From assembly GCA_016718655.1 (NCBI GenBank), contig JADKCV010000001.1, forward strand, positions 338,122-402,121: DNA of 64,000 bases, read 5' to 3'. Positions within the stretch are counted from its first letter, which is position 1, and every line of letters starts with the position of its first letter. The position numbers and the translations under genes were made by a program. Source of the stretch: Flavobacteriales bacterium (GTDB lineage: Bacteria > Bacteroidota > Bacteroidia > Flavobacteriales_F > PHOS-HE28). This document shows, piece after piece, positions 7,847 to 15,867 of this stretch. The notes below the pieces were generated by a model that did no database searches, was not told where the DNA came from, and saw only the letters and a program-made list of their open reading frames with translations.

Positions 7847-10135
7847 TCACTTGTTGGCATTGCGGGCCTGCCGGTCGATCTCCAGTTCGACCCGAACGAA
7901 AGCGGTGCGGCCGGTGGTCATGGGCAATGCCCCATCGCCATTGGCATGGACACCTTCGGCCAAGGTGGCCTGGAGGTTCCTGACATTGAACAGGTCCTTG
8001 CAACCCGCGGAGAGGGCGATGCGATCCTTCCAGATGCGCTTGGTGATGGTCATGTCGGCCAAGTGGTAGGGAGCGATGAACTGCCGTTGAACAGTAACCG
8101 CATCGACCACCGCATAGTTCGCGAGCTCACCTTGGTATTTCCAGAACAGCGAAGCGGTCCACCCCTTGGCCATCCAACGCCGTGTGAGGGATCCACGCAC
8201 TTCGGGGGTCACTATCCAGGGCTCACCAAGGGAGGAAGCCAGTGTATCGTAGCGACCGGTGACGGATGCCCCGACGGATACCACCCAATGTCCGTTGTCC
8301 CAGCCAGCGCCCGCACTTCCCAATGCGGATCGGAACCTGCCCACGTTCACATACGTGAAGCGGGTGCCTTGGAGCTGTGCCAAGGAAATGAGGTCATCAA
8401 CGGCATTGTAGGCCGCATTGAACTCACTCGTATACACCGTGCGGTCCTTCACATGGCGGTACGAGATCGCCATACTTCCGTGGTGTGCCGATTCGGCCTT
8501 GAGCGAAGGATTCCCCACGATGTCGTGATTGATATCGACGAACAGGAAGTGGAGTTCCTTCAGGGACGGCGCTCGGAACCCCCGGGCGTAGGAGGACCGC
8601 AGGGTGATGGTGGGCGATAAGCGCCAACGCACATTAACAGAGGGGATAAGGGGTGCCTCATAGCGTGTATTGTAGGCGTATCGCAGACCAGGTCGTACGG
8701 TCACCCGATCATGCGCAGCGACCTCCATGCTACCGAAGATCGCGTGATCGGCGATGGAGCGACGACCTTCACTGATACGCTCACCCGCGCCCGTCTCCGC
8801 ATTGCTATCGAAGCCCACCTCATAACCGATACGGCGATCACCTTGCGGCTGTGCGAAGGTGCCTCGGAGGTTCAGCAAGGAGAAGCGGGAGGTGTCCTGT
8901 GTTCCTTCCAACGGAGCCAGCTGCTCATCCAGGGTGGTGAGATCACGGAACCAGGTATTCCTACGGCGTTCGTAAGTGTTGTAAGCACCCAGAACGTTCA
9001 CACGATACCGCTCCCACAAGCGACCCTCAAGGAAGACGGCATTGTCCAACCGCACCGTGAGGAACTGTTCATCGAAGGCCGTCTCGTAGTAGGGCGCCCT
9101 GGGCATACCACGCGAAACAATGCGATCGTGCATGACCTCCCCTTTGTATCCCAGGGTCCACACACCGAACATCCGTTGGTAGTTGAGCCGACCGAAGAAC
9201 TGCTCACGCGGCTTCCATTGTTGATACCGGGTTGAATCCGCCAAATGGGGTGAAAGATCTGGGAGCCCAGGGCGTGCGGGATCCCAACCCGCGAAGAAGT
9301 TGCGTCCAGCCGAGAGGGTGAGGCGATCCCGGCCCCATGAACCTGAAGCGGAAAGCGTGGTGTTCAACCGACCGATGTGCTCGGTGTAGACGGAGCCTCG
9401 CAGCGTGGTGGTGGTGTCGGTGGTCCCCTTGCGTGTGATGAGATTGATGGTACCTGCCAAGGCATTGGTGCCATAATTCACGCTCAGTGGCCCTTCCACC
9501 ACTTCGATACGCTCCACGCCCGTGAGGTCGATCTGGCCCAGATCGATGTTGCCGTCCTGGCGCCCTACGACCGGGATCCCGTCGATGAGCACCTTCACGT
9601 TCTCACCTCCCAGACCCTGCATGCTGATGGATGTACCGAGGATATTGTCCTGAGCAAGGCGGATATTGAGTTCATTCCGCAGGGCATCGCCGAGGGTGTT
9701 GGCCGCCATGAGACGGATCCGTTCGGCATCCAAGACCCTCACTTTATGGACAGCGCGCTCGGGAGATCCGGGTGCGTATTGTCCCGTGACGACCACCTCG
9801 TTCAACCCCACGTTGCTGCGGACCAGTTTGACAACCTTCTCACCAGGAGCATCGAGTGGGGCTTGGAGCGTGATATAACCCATATAGCTCACCCGTATCC
9901 TGGCCCCTGGAGCCTTGGCGGATGGAAGGACCGGTAGGTCCACCCACCCGTCCGGTCCGGTGATGTGTACACTCGTAGTCGATCCATCGCTCGCTTGCAC
10001 CAGCACGTGCGCGTAAGGAACCGCAGTGCTCGTGCTGGCGTCCACCACGCTTACCCGCCACTGTGCCAACACTTTGCCCACCCCGGAAAGGAGGACCATC
10101 AGAGCCAAGGAACGCAACACGTGGTTCAAGTGCAT
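7847..10135 (-). CDS. TonB-dependent receptor, HmuR-like, partner of HmuY proteins
   Basis: 762 residues. Signal peptide 1-25 (ends KVLAQ), carboxypeptidase-like domain about 27-105, plug domain about 125-230 containing NILGTSISMQGLGGENVKVL and the GPLSVNYGTNALAGTINLIT segment, then a barrel with the classic RSSYARGFRAPSLKELHFLF strand found in siderophore, haem and vitamin receptors. The C-terminus is VRVELEID plus a short basic tail. Flanking HmuY-like genes on both sides in the same orientation make haem or a haem-protein complex the most likely ligand. Colicin-receptor or B12 transport is an alternative. It is 120 bp downstream of the first HmuY-like gene, with a hairpin between them, and 2 bp upstream of the second. 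Confidence 0.9.
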   Translation of the reverse strand: MHLNHVLRSLALMVLLSGVGKVLAQWRVSVVDASTSTAVPYAHVLVQASDGSTTSVHITGPDGWVDLPVLPSAKAPGARIRVSYMGYITLQAPLDAPGEKVVKLVRSNVGLNEVVVTGQYAPGSPERAVHKVRVLDAERIRLMAANTLGDALRNELNIRLAQDNILGTSISMQGLGGENVKVLIDGIPVVGRQDGNIDLGQIDLTGVERIEVVEGPLSVNYGTNALAGTINLITRKGTTDTTTTLRGSVYTEHIGRLNTTLSASGSWGRDRLTLSAGRNFFAGWDPARPGLPDLSPHLADSTRYQQWKPREQFFGRLNYQRMFGVWTLGYKGEVMHDRIVSRGMPRAPYYETAFDEQFLTVRLDNAVFLEGRLWERYRVNVLGAYNTYERRRNTWFRDLTTLDEQLAPLEGTQDTSRFSLLNLRGTFAQPQGDRRIGYEVGFDSNAETGAGERISEGRRSIADHAIFGSMEVAAHDRVTVRPGLRYAYNTRYEAPLIPSVNVRWRLSPTITLRSSYARGFRAPSLKELHFLFVDINHDIVGNPSLKAESAHHGSMAISYRHVKDRTVYTSEFNAAYNAVDDLISLAQLQGTRFTYVNVGRFRSALGSAGAGWDNGHWVVSVGASVTGRYDTLASSLGEPWIVTPEVRGSLTRRWMAKGWTASLFWKYQGELANYAVVDAVTVQRQFIAPYHLADMTITKRIWKDRIALSAGCKDLFNVRNLQATLAEGVHANGDGALPMTTGRTAFVRVELEIDRQARNANK

Positions 10136-10208
10136 CAGGGCTGTTGCAAAGGTCCTAAGGACGATACGGATGGACTGTCACAGGGTGGTAAGACGAGGGC
10201 TGGATACG

Positions 10209-10246
10209 CACACGCCCAGGGACCGGATGGTCCCGAGGCGTGTGCC
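10209..10246. terminator. Nested perfect hairpin between HmuY-like and receptor genes
   Basis: GCACACGCC (10209-10217) pairs with 10238-10246 and, inside it, GGGACC (10220-10225) pairs with 10230-10235 around a 4-nt loop. It sits 10 bp after the upstream gene's stop on the minus strand. There is no T-run, so it may be an mRNA-stabilising or partial termination stem rather than a true intrinsic terminator. Confidence 0.5.
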
Positions 10247-10255
10247 TTCGATCCG

Positions 10256-11506
10256 TCACTGTAGGAGGATGCGCGTAGTGGCATCGGTGCCTTCTCCTTG
10301 GATCCGCACCGCGTACATGCCGGTGGGTAGATCGCTCAGGTCGAGCCGATGCTGCATCAGCCCTTGCAGGCCATTGAGCTGAACAGTGTACATGGTGCGA
10401 CCGGAAAGGTCCAGTACACTGACCACAGCGGTCGGGCTGACCATGTTGGTGATCAGGGTGATGTCGCCATCCATGGATGGATTGGGATAGGCAACCAGAC
10501 CGACCTTCCCGGAACGGACCTCATCCACACCTACGGAGCTCATGAGCTCTTGGGTGAAGGTGATGTTACCGTTCGTCGACCCACCGTAATTGGTGAAGAT
10601 CAGCTTCCAGATGTTGCCGACCCGATCCTGCACGAAGTGGACGCGATCGGTGACGTACTCCCATTGGAACGTGGTCTGGTTGAAGGACTTCCAATCGAAG
10701 CCGATGCGGTTGATGGCGTTGCTGAAGGTGCCTGCGCTCCAATCGGTGAAGTCGATGGTCACATCATCCACACGTTGCACAGGAATGTCGGCGTTCTGCA
10801 GTACGCCTGCCACCGGATACATGGACGGCACCGGGAACGGCACGAACGCCATGTACTTCGTGAACAGCAGGTCCCATGTGTTGGTGGCAGGTTCGCGGTC
10901 GAACACGGTGTTGTTGGTCAGCGAAACGTAGCCGAAGTTGCGGCCTGCGAACGTGGACCTGTTGAGCGTATTGGTCTGCTCGTTGGAGCCGTCCAGGTCC
11001 GACCAGGTGAACGAGAAGCTGTTGGTGCTGCTGCTGAAACCATTCACGCGGAATTTCTTCCAGGTGGTGGGTGCGAGTTTGATGATGAAGGCGCTATCGC
11101 CGGTGATGTTGTGGGTGACCACGTTGTAGACGCCCCAACCCAAGTCGAAGGGATTGCTGGTGAGCCCTTGGTTGAAGGCACCACTGCTCCAATTCACCTC
11201 ACTGTTATGTTGTGCAGGCCAGCTAGCGGCAAGACCGGCCGTATCGATGGAGGCCCATTGGCTGTTCGCGAACGGTGCCTTGTGGATGGCAATGCCCTTG
11301 CCGGTATTGGCCAGGATGCTGCCCGTGATCCCGGTGATCTCGAATGCGATGTCCCACTCGGCGAGCGGGCGGGTTTGGACCACCCCGTTCTCCAGGCTGT
11401 ACCAGACCTGATCGGCGTTGGCCGGAGCTGTACTGACGGTGACCGTGGTCTGGGCGATGGCACAAGGGGCAACGAGGCCCAGAACGATCGGGAAGAGGTG
11501 TTTCAT
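10256..11506 (-). CDS. HmuY-family secreted protein with T9SS C-terminal sorting domain
   Basis: 416 residues. Signal peptide about 1-19 (CAIAQ). Two HmuY-like halves follow, recognisable by WDIAFEITGITG, NTWDLLFTKYMAF and IGFDWKSFNQTTF plus IWKLIFTNYGGSTNG. The last 80 residues are a type IX secretion sorting domain: AYPNPSMDGDITL, then SVLDLSGRTMY and a final LPTGMYAVRIQ...RILLQ strand. So it is exported across the outer membrane rather than held as a lipoprotein like its neighbour at 6873-7844. A role as a surface or released haemophore feeding the receptor is an inference. A TTGCTTTG element at 11535-11528 lies 21 nt before the start. Confidence 0.85.
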   Translation of the reverse strand: MKHLFPIVLGLVAPCAIAQTTVTVSTAPANADQVWYSLENGVVQTRPLAEWDIAFEITGITGSILANTGKGIAIHKAPFANSQWASIDTAGLAASWPAQHNSEVNWSSGAFNQGLTSNPFDLGWGVYNVVTHNITGDSAFIIKLAPTTWKKFRVNGFSSSTNSFSFTWSDLDGSNEQTNTLNRSTFAGRNFGYVSLTNNTVFDREPATNTWDLLFTKYMAFVPFPVPSMYPVAGVLQNADIPVQRVDDVTIDFTDWSAGTFSNAINRIGFDWKSFNQTTFQWEYVTDRVHFVQDRVGNIWKLIFTNYGGSTNGNITFTQELMSSVGVDEVRSGKVGLVAYPNPSMDGDITLITNMVSPTAVVSVLDLSGRTMYTVQLNGLQGLMQHRLDLSDLPTGMYAVRIQGEGTDATTRILLQ

Positions 11507-11527
11507 GTAGGGTTCTGAATGACGGTG

Positions 11528-11535
11528 CAAAGCAA
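11528..11535 (-). promoter_or_regulatory. Predicted -7 element for the HmuY-like/receptor set
   Basis: TTGCTTTG on the minus strand, one mismatch from TAnnTTTG, with TTGTTG about 14-20 nt upstream. It ends 21 nt before the ATG at 11506. Confidence 0.35.
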
Positions 11536-11611
11536 CACCCGTACAACAACGCAACCCAAGACCTTGATCATGATAATTTGACCTGCTCGGTCATGGCACT
11601 GTCACAAATCA

Positions 11612-11659
11612 GCGGGGCCCGGGTCGCTCAGGCTTTCGCCATCGCTCCCCGAGCCCCGC
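11612..11659 (-). terminator. Terminator-like stem after the T9SS remnant
   Basis: 11612-11623 pairs with 11648-11659 as a 12-bp stem with one G-T pair and a 24-nt loop. On the minus strand it is followed by TGATTTGTGAC. It lies 20 bp past the stop of the broken T9SS domain, which suggests that a complete gene once ended here. Confidence 0.5.
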
Positions 11660-11678
11660 CTTCACCGGACCTCCAATA

Positions 11679-11845
11679 TCAGTCCACCTTCGTGAACCGA
11701 TGCGTCAGCACACGATCGGAAGTGATCATGCGCACCTGGTATTGACCGGGTCGGAGCCCGGACAGGTCCAAGCCGTATTTCCATCAACTCGGGTCGCGAT
11801 CTTTACAGGATCGCGTTGGAGCTGACCGTTCAAATCCAATACCAT
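11679..11845 (-). pseudogene. Broken T9SS C-terminal sorting domain remnant
   Basis: On the minus strand, one frame reads MVLDLNGQLQRDP... and then, after a shift near 11775-11782, another frame reads YGLDLSGLRPGQYQVRMI and ends THRFTKVD-stop at 11679. The two halves together are a recognisable T9SS sorting domain of the kind seen in the intact proteins at 10256, 15868 and 19091. Upstream the frame has an immediate stop and no passenger domain can be found, so this is a decayed gene end rather than a simple sequencing frameshift. A 7-bp inverted repeat (11795-11801 with 11809-11815) lies within it. Confidence 0.65.
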
Positions 11846-11999
11846 CGTTCAACCCATCGACCGGCCCGACCACGCCCCCTCACTTACTCCTCCGCTGACA
11901 CAGTCCCATCAGTTACATCAGGAAGGAATGAGAGTGGGAACTCCATTCAGATTAACAAGTTCCCCAGTAAAAGGTTCAAAATGCCGTCAACCATGGCCA
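11846..11999. other. AT-richer intergenic stretch, no confident gene
   Basis: This stretch is visibly richer in A and T than its neighbours. Short minus-strand open segments (for example one reading FTGELVNLNGVPTLIPS) are interrupted by stops. I see no tRNA, repeat array or intact gene. It is probably further decay of whatever gene left the T9SS remnant next to it. Confidence 0.4.
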
Positions 12000-13601
12000 T
12001 CAGTAGCGGAGAATGAACCGCTGTTCAAGAGCTGCTTCCCGGCGGGATGGGATCACCAGGTCCGAACCCGGGAGCTGCACCGGATAGTGCGCACAGGTAT
12101 GTACCACTGTACCGGACCAACCCCGCAGGAGTAGTGCTTCGCGGCCGGCTTCGTCCGTATAGAGGTAGGCACCTCGCTGCGGCGCACTGGTCATGGACGC
12201 GATGTCCGGATAGTGCGGCCCGCTTGCCGCTCCATAGAACTCCAAGGCTGTACCACCCACATGCAGGGTGATGATGCGATCTGGTGGCACGTGTTCCGTT
12301 TTGAGCCAGCGGCCCGCCTGCGCGTTCGACTGATACGAAAGAATGGCGGGATACACATGGGTGTTCAAGGTCCATGCCGCTGCAAGCCAGATGACAGCTG
12401 TGACAGTCACCAGGACATGCCCACCTCGCCTTCGGATCACAAGGAAGGCCACGAACAGCGCCACGAACAAGGCCACCCGAGCGGGCCACGCTCCCGCGGG
12501 GAAGGAATACGCCACCAAGCACCAGGCAAGGATGTAGAGCAGCGCAACGATCCCTGCTTGTGACCTTCGTACCGCCGCCCCGAACGGACGGATCATCTCA
12601 CCGGCCCCGAGTATGGCGAGCAGGGGCAGCACCGGATAGATGTAGTGAGGTAGTTTGAACTGGGAGAGGGACAAGGCTACGAACAGGATGCACACAGACC
12701 ATGCCGTGGCCTGTTCCATGGTGCCCCTCCTACGCACTGCACGCCAGATACCCAGCAGACAGAACAATGTCCACGGAAGCAGCAGCCAAGGCACCTCATG
12801 GGTGAAGAACAGCACCGATGAATCGTCCTTCCAACGATTCTCACCGGTGATGCGTCCAAAGCTCTGCTCCCAAAAGAAGAATCGAATGCCGTGGGGTCCA
12901 TGTTGTTCATAAAGCCCCACCAGCATGGGCACCAGGACCAGTCCGGCCACGATCGGAATGGACCAGAAGCGTGGATCGCGCCAGACCGACCACTGTCGTT
13001 GCACGACCACTTGTACGGACAGGATGATGAAGGGTGCCACAGCGCCCAATGGGCCCTTGGCCAACAAGCCTGCACCCATCGCCAAGCCACAGGCCATCGC
13101 CCACGTCCAACCCCGGCCACGCAGGTACTCGCTCCCCGTCCAGGTGGCCAACATGATACAGGCTGTGAGAAGCGTGTCGGTGCGCACATCATTGGTCATG
13201 ATCACGAATGACACCGATGAAGCGAAGAGGAACGCGGCCCATGTTGCCACAGGCTTCGACTGGAAAAGGCGAGCATACCGGTAGGTGGCATACACTCCCC
13301 CGAATGCGAAGAGGATGCTGGGTAACTTGTAACTCCAATTGTGGATGCCGAAGAGTCCGAAGGATAATGCCGAAGACCAGAACAAGAGCGGGGGCTTGTC
13401 CAGGTAGTCGCGGCCACGGAAGTACAGCTTGAGCTTATCCTCCTGACCGAGCATGTCCCTGGCCATGGTGGCATACTGAGCAGCATCCACTTCCATCACA
13501 TCGAGCATCGCCCCAGCCACCACCACGGCCAGCAAGCCAAGCCACAGCGTCCAATGGACGGCTGGTAACTGATGATCAGGAGCGATGGGACTGGCGGCCA
13601 T
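12000..13601 (-). CDS. ArnT/PMT-like family 39 glycosyltransferase
   Basis: 533 residues with about eleven to twelve hydrophobic segments spread from 18 to about 420 and a soluble C-terminal domain of about 110 residues. Near the N-terminus EVDAAQYATMARDML corresponds to the acidic first-loop motif of the PMT/ArnT family, followed by the DYLDKPPLLFW segment strongly typical of bacterial ArnT-like proteins, and NDVRTDTLLTACIMLA in the third segment. These enzymes move a sugar from a polyprenyl-phosphate carrier to lipid A, protein or glycan on the periplasmic side. The acceptor here is unknown; lipid or protein glycosylation are both possible. Divergent from the histidine kinase gene (141 bp shared control region). 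Confidence 0.87.
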   Translation of the reverse strand: MAASPIAPDHQLPAVHWTLWLGLLAVVVAGAMLDVMEVDAAQYATMARDMLGQEDKLKLYFRGRDYLDKPPLLFWSSALSFGLFGIHNWSYKLPSILFAFGGVYATYRYARLFQSKPVATWAAFLFASSVSFVIMTNDVRTDTLLTACIMLATWTGSEYLRGRGWTWAMACGLAMGAGLLAKGPLGAVAPFIILSVQVVVQRQWSVWRDPRFWSIPIVAGLVLVPMLVGLYEQHGPHGIRFFFWEQSFGRITGENRWKDDSSVLFFTHEVPWLLLPWTLFCLLGIWRAVRRRGTMEQATAWSVCILFVALSLSQFKLPHYIYPVLPLLAILGAGEMIRPFGAAVRRSQAGIVALLYILAWCLVAYSFPAGAWPARVALFVALFVAFLVIRRRGGHVLVTVTAVIWLAAAWTLNTHVYPAILSYQSNAQAGRWLKTEHVPPDRIITLHVGGTALEFYGAASGPHYPDIASMTSAPQRGAYLYTDEAGREALLLRGWSGTVVHTCAHYPVQLPGSDLVIPSRREAALEQRFILRY

Positions 13602-13703
13602 GTTCGGCTTTCGCGTTGCAAGATCGTTGGTCCATGGCCATAACGACCCGATCGCGATCGATAATGCTTGTTAAGGATGCCATGCATCGTGCCGTTCCGC
13701 GTG

Positions 13704-13711
13704 TAACATTG
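13704..13711 (+). promoter_or_regulatory. Predicted -7 element for the two-component operon
   Basis: TAACATTG, one mismatch from TAnnTTTG, 31 nt before the GTG start of the histidine kinase gene. Confidence 0.4.
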
Positions 13712-13742
13712 CACCGCTGCCAGTGAGGCACGCTGATCGTAC

Positions 13743-15068
13743 GTGGGCCGACGAGCGATAGGAACCCTGCTATTGTTGGCCACCCTGAGCGTGTTCGGGG
13801 TGGTGGTCATCCAATTGCTCTGGTTGCAGCAGGCATCGCGGTACCACAAGGACCAACTTGCGCTCAACCGTGAACAAGCCGAACGACTGGAGAAGCAGTT
13901 CAACGACCGGGTGGTGATCGCTTTGACCGATGTGACGGAGCAGATCCTATCCATCACCAAGGACCCCACCGACCTCTACGATGCGGTGAAGCAGGAGCGT
14001 CCGAACTATTTCGCGGTGACCATCAACGACACGCTGCACCCCTATCTATTGGAGGCCTTGTTACGGAAGGAGTTCAGCCGTCGCAACATCCTGGAGGACT
14101 TCGAATATGGGATCTATGATTGCTTCACAGACAGTGTGGTCTATGGGAACTATGTGAGTTTGGACACGCTGAGCGCGGATACCGTTCCACATTCGAAGCT
14201 TCAGAAGCTTGATAAGGACGGACATTACTTCGGCGTGTATTTCCCGAAGCGCTCGAGCACCCTGTGGGAAGAGGAACAAGCCAGCGGCTGGACGTGGATA
14301 TTCCCCGCAGTTGTCACCTTGATCGTGTTCAGTTTCTTCGCCTACAGCGTGTGGGTGATCATGCGGCAGAAGAAATTGAGCGAGATGAAGAACGACTTCA
14401 TCGGCAACATGACACACGAGCTGAAGACGCCGATCAGCACCATCGCTTTGAGCAGTGAGGTGATCAGTGACCCGGCCATCATCAACGAGCCGGACCGCCT
14501 GCAAGCGTATGCGCGCATCATTCGCAGCGAGAATGAGCGTCTGCGAACCCAAGTGGAACGGGTACTCCAACTGGCAACGTTGGAGAAGGGTGACCTGGAA
14601 CTCGCCGCCGAACGGATCGACATGCATGCCTTGGTGCATGAGGTGGCCGACCATTTCCTACTGCCACTTCAAGAACGCCGGGTCGAACTGGATCTCGACC
14701 TTGAGGCCACCAATGCGGAGGTGATCGGTGACAAGGTCCACTTGATGAACGCCCTTACCAACCTGGTGGACAACGCGCTGAAATACGGGCCCGAAGGGGC
14801 TACCATACGCATCGGCTCGAAGGTGCAAGATGGCAAATTGCTGATCGCTGTGCAGGACCAGGGTATTGGGATACGTCGGGAGGATCTCAAGCACATTTTC
14901 GAGCGGTTCTACCGCGTCCACACGGGCAACGTTCATGATGTGAAGGGATTCGGCCTTGGCCTCCACTACGTGCAACAGATCGCCAAGGCACATGGGGGGC
15001 ATGTGCATGTGGACAGCGAATTGGGACGCGGCAGCACCTTCACCCTGACCCTACCGTTGAAACCCTGA
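13743..15068 (+). CDS. Sensor histidine kinase (two-component system)
   Basis: 441 residues from a GTG start. Two membrane segments (about 7-27 and 183-206) bracket a roughly 150-residue sensory domain in the periplasm with no named fold visible. The HisKA dimerisation domain follows, with the phospho-accepting His225 in MTHELKTPIS, then the HATPase domain with the N box NLVDNALKYGPEG, the DQGIGI G1 box, an ERFYRVH F box and GFGLGLHYV. All catalytic motifs are present. The GTG is chosen because the hydrophobic segment begins immediately after it; no ATG nearby would keep it. The response regulator gene starts 15 bp downstream. Confidence 0.93.
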   Translation: MGRRAIGTLLLLATLSVFGVVVIQLLWLQQASRYHKDQLALNREQAERLEKQFNDRVVIALTDVTEQILSITKDPTDLYDAVKQERPNYFAVTINDTLHPYLLEALLRKEFSRRNILEDFEYGIYDCFTDSVVYGNYVSLDTLSADTVPHSKLQKLDKDGHYFGVYFPKRSSTLWEEEQASGWTWIFPAVVTLIVFSFFAYSVWVIMRQKKLSEMKNDFIGNMTHELKTPISTIALSSEVISDPAIINEPDRLQAYARIIRSENERLRTQVERVLQLATLEKGDLELAAERIDMHALVHEVADHFLLPLQERRVELDLDLEATNAEVIGDKVHLMNALTNLVDNALKYGPEGATIRIGSKVQDGKLLIAVQDQGIGIRREDLKHIFERFYRVHTGNVHDVKGFGLGLHYVQQIAKAHGGHVHVDSELGRGSTFTLTLPLKP

Positions 15069-15083
15069 CAAGCCCGATCAGTC

Positions 15084-15782
15084 ATGACCGAAAATAAAGC
15101 CCGGATACTCCTGGTGGAGGACGATCAGAACCTGGGTTTCGTGATCCAGGACGCATTACGACGCAAAGGATTCCAAGTCCATTTGTGCCGCGATGGCAAG
15201 GAGGGTCTGAAGCAATTCAACGAGCATCCGTACGATCTGTGCGTGCTGGACGTCATGTTACCCCAGAAGGACGGGTTCAGCCTTGCCGAGGACATCAGGC
15301 TGGTGAACCGGGAGATCCCCATCGTATTCCTCACCGCCAAGAGCCAGATCGAGGACAGGATCGCCGGGTTCAAGGCGGGGGGTGATGATTACCTCACGAA
15401 ACCCTTCAGCCACGAAGAGCTCATCCTGCGCATCGAGGCCATCCTCAGGCGAACTCATGGTCGCGAAGAGGAGGAGGACCGTGACCGCTTCGAACTGGGT
15501 GACTTCACCTTCGACCACCGGAACCTCGTCCTGAGCCATCCGAGTGAAGAACGGAAACTCACCCGCAAAGAGGCCGATGTGCTACGTCTGCTCTGTATGC
15601 ATCGCGATCAGGTACTGCCTCGCGAACTGGTATTGAACATGGTCTGGGGCGACGACACCTACTTCTTGGGCCGAAGTCTGGACGTGTTCATCAGTCGGCT
15701 GCGTAAATACCTCAAGAGCGACCCCAAAGTGCAGATCGTGAACGTTCATGGGGTGGGGTTCAAGCTGGTGTTGGACAGATAA
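15084..15782 (+). CDS. OmpR/PhoB-family response regulator
   Basis: 232 residues. The receiver domain (about 7-120) has the acidic pocket EDD at 12-14, the phosphorylation site Asp56 in VLDVMLPQKDG, and the conserved Lys in YLTKPFS. The C-terminal winged-helix DNA-binding domain (about 135-230) contains RKEADVLRLL and the GRSLDVFISRLRKYL recognition helix. It should be phosphorylated by the kinase encoded just upstream. Targets are not known; the genes directly downstream (the VCBS/cytochrome modules) and the divergent glycosyltransferase are natural candidates but no operator repeat was seen. Confidence 0.95.
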   Translation: MTENKARILLVEDDQNLGFVIQDALRRKGFQVHLCRDGKEGLKQFNEHPYDLCVLDVMLPQKDGFSLAEDIRLVNREIPIVFLTAKSQIEDRIAGFKAGGDDYLTKPFSHEELILRIEAILRRTHGREEEEDRDRFELGDFTFDHRNLVLSHPSEERKLTRKEADVLRLLCMHRDQVLPRELVLNMVWGDDTYFLGRSLDVFISRLRKYLKSDPKVQIVNVHGVGFKLVLDR

Positions 15783-15834
15783 GAACCATCCTTCGCCTGT
15801 AACGCGGTGCACTGAACGCCATTCGTGGATCCTG

Positions 15835-15842
15835 TACATTCG
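15835..15842 (+). promoter_or_regulatory. Predicted -7 element, first VCBS/ASPIC gene
   Basis: TACATTCG, one mismatch from TAnnTTTG, 25 nt before the ATG at 15868. It implies that the module is transcribed separately from the two-component genes. Confidence 0.4.
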
Positions 15843-15867
15843 CTCCTGCTCAACCCGCTTCCCGATC

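Noticed and set aside
10136..10255. A riboswitch between the HmuY-like and receptor genes
   Set aside because: Only a nested hairpin was seen; no conserved riboswitch core or T-run was recognisable.
13741..13745. Possible later ATG for the histidine kinase
   Set aside because: It would remove the N-terminal membrane helix needed for the sensor topology.
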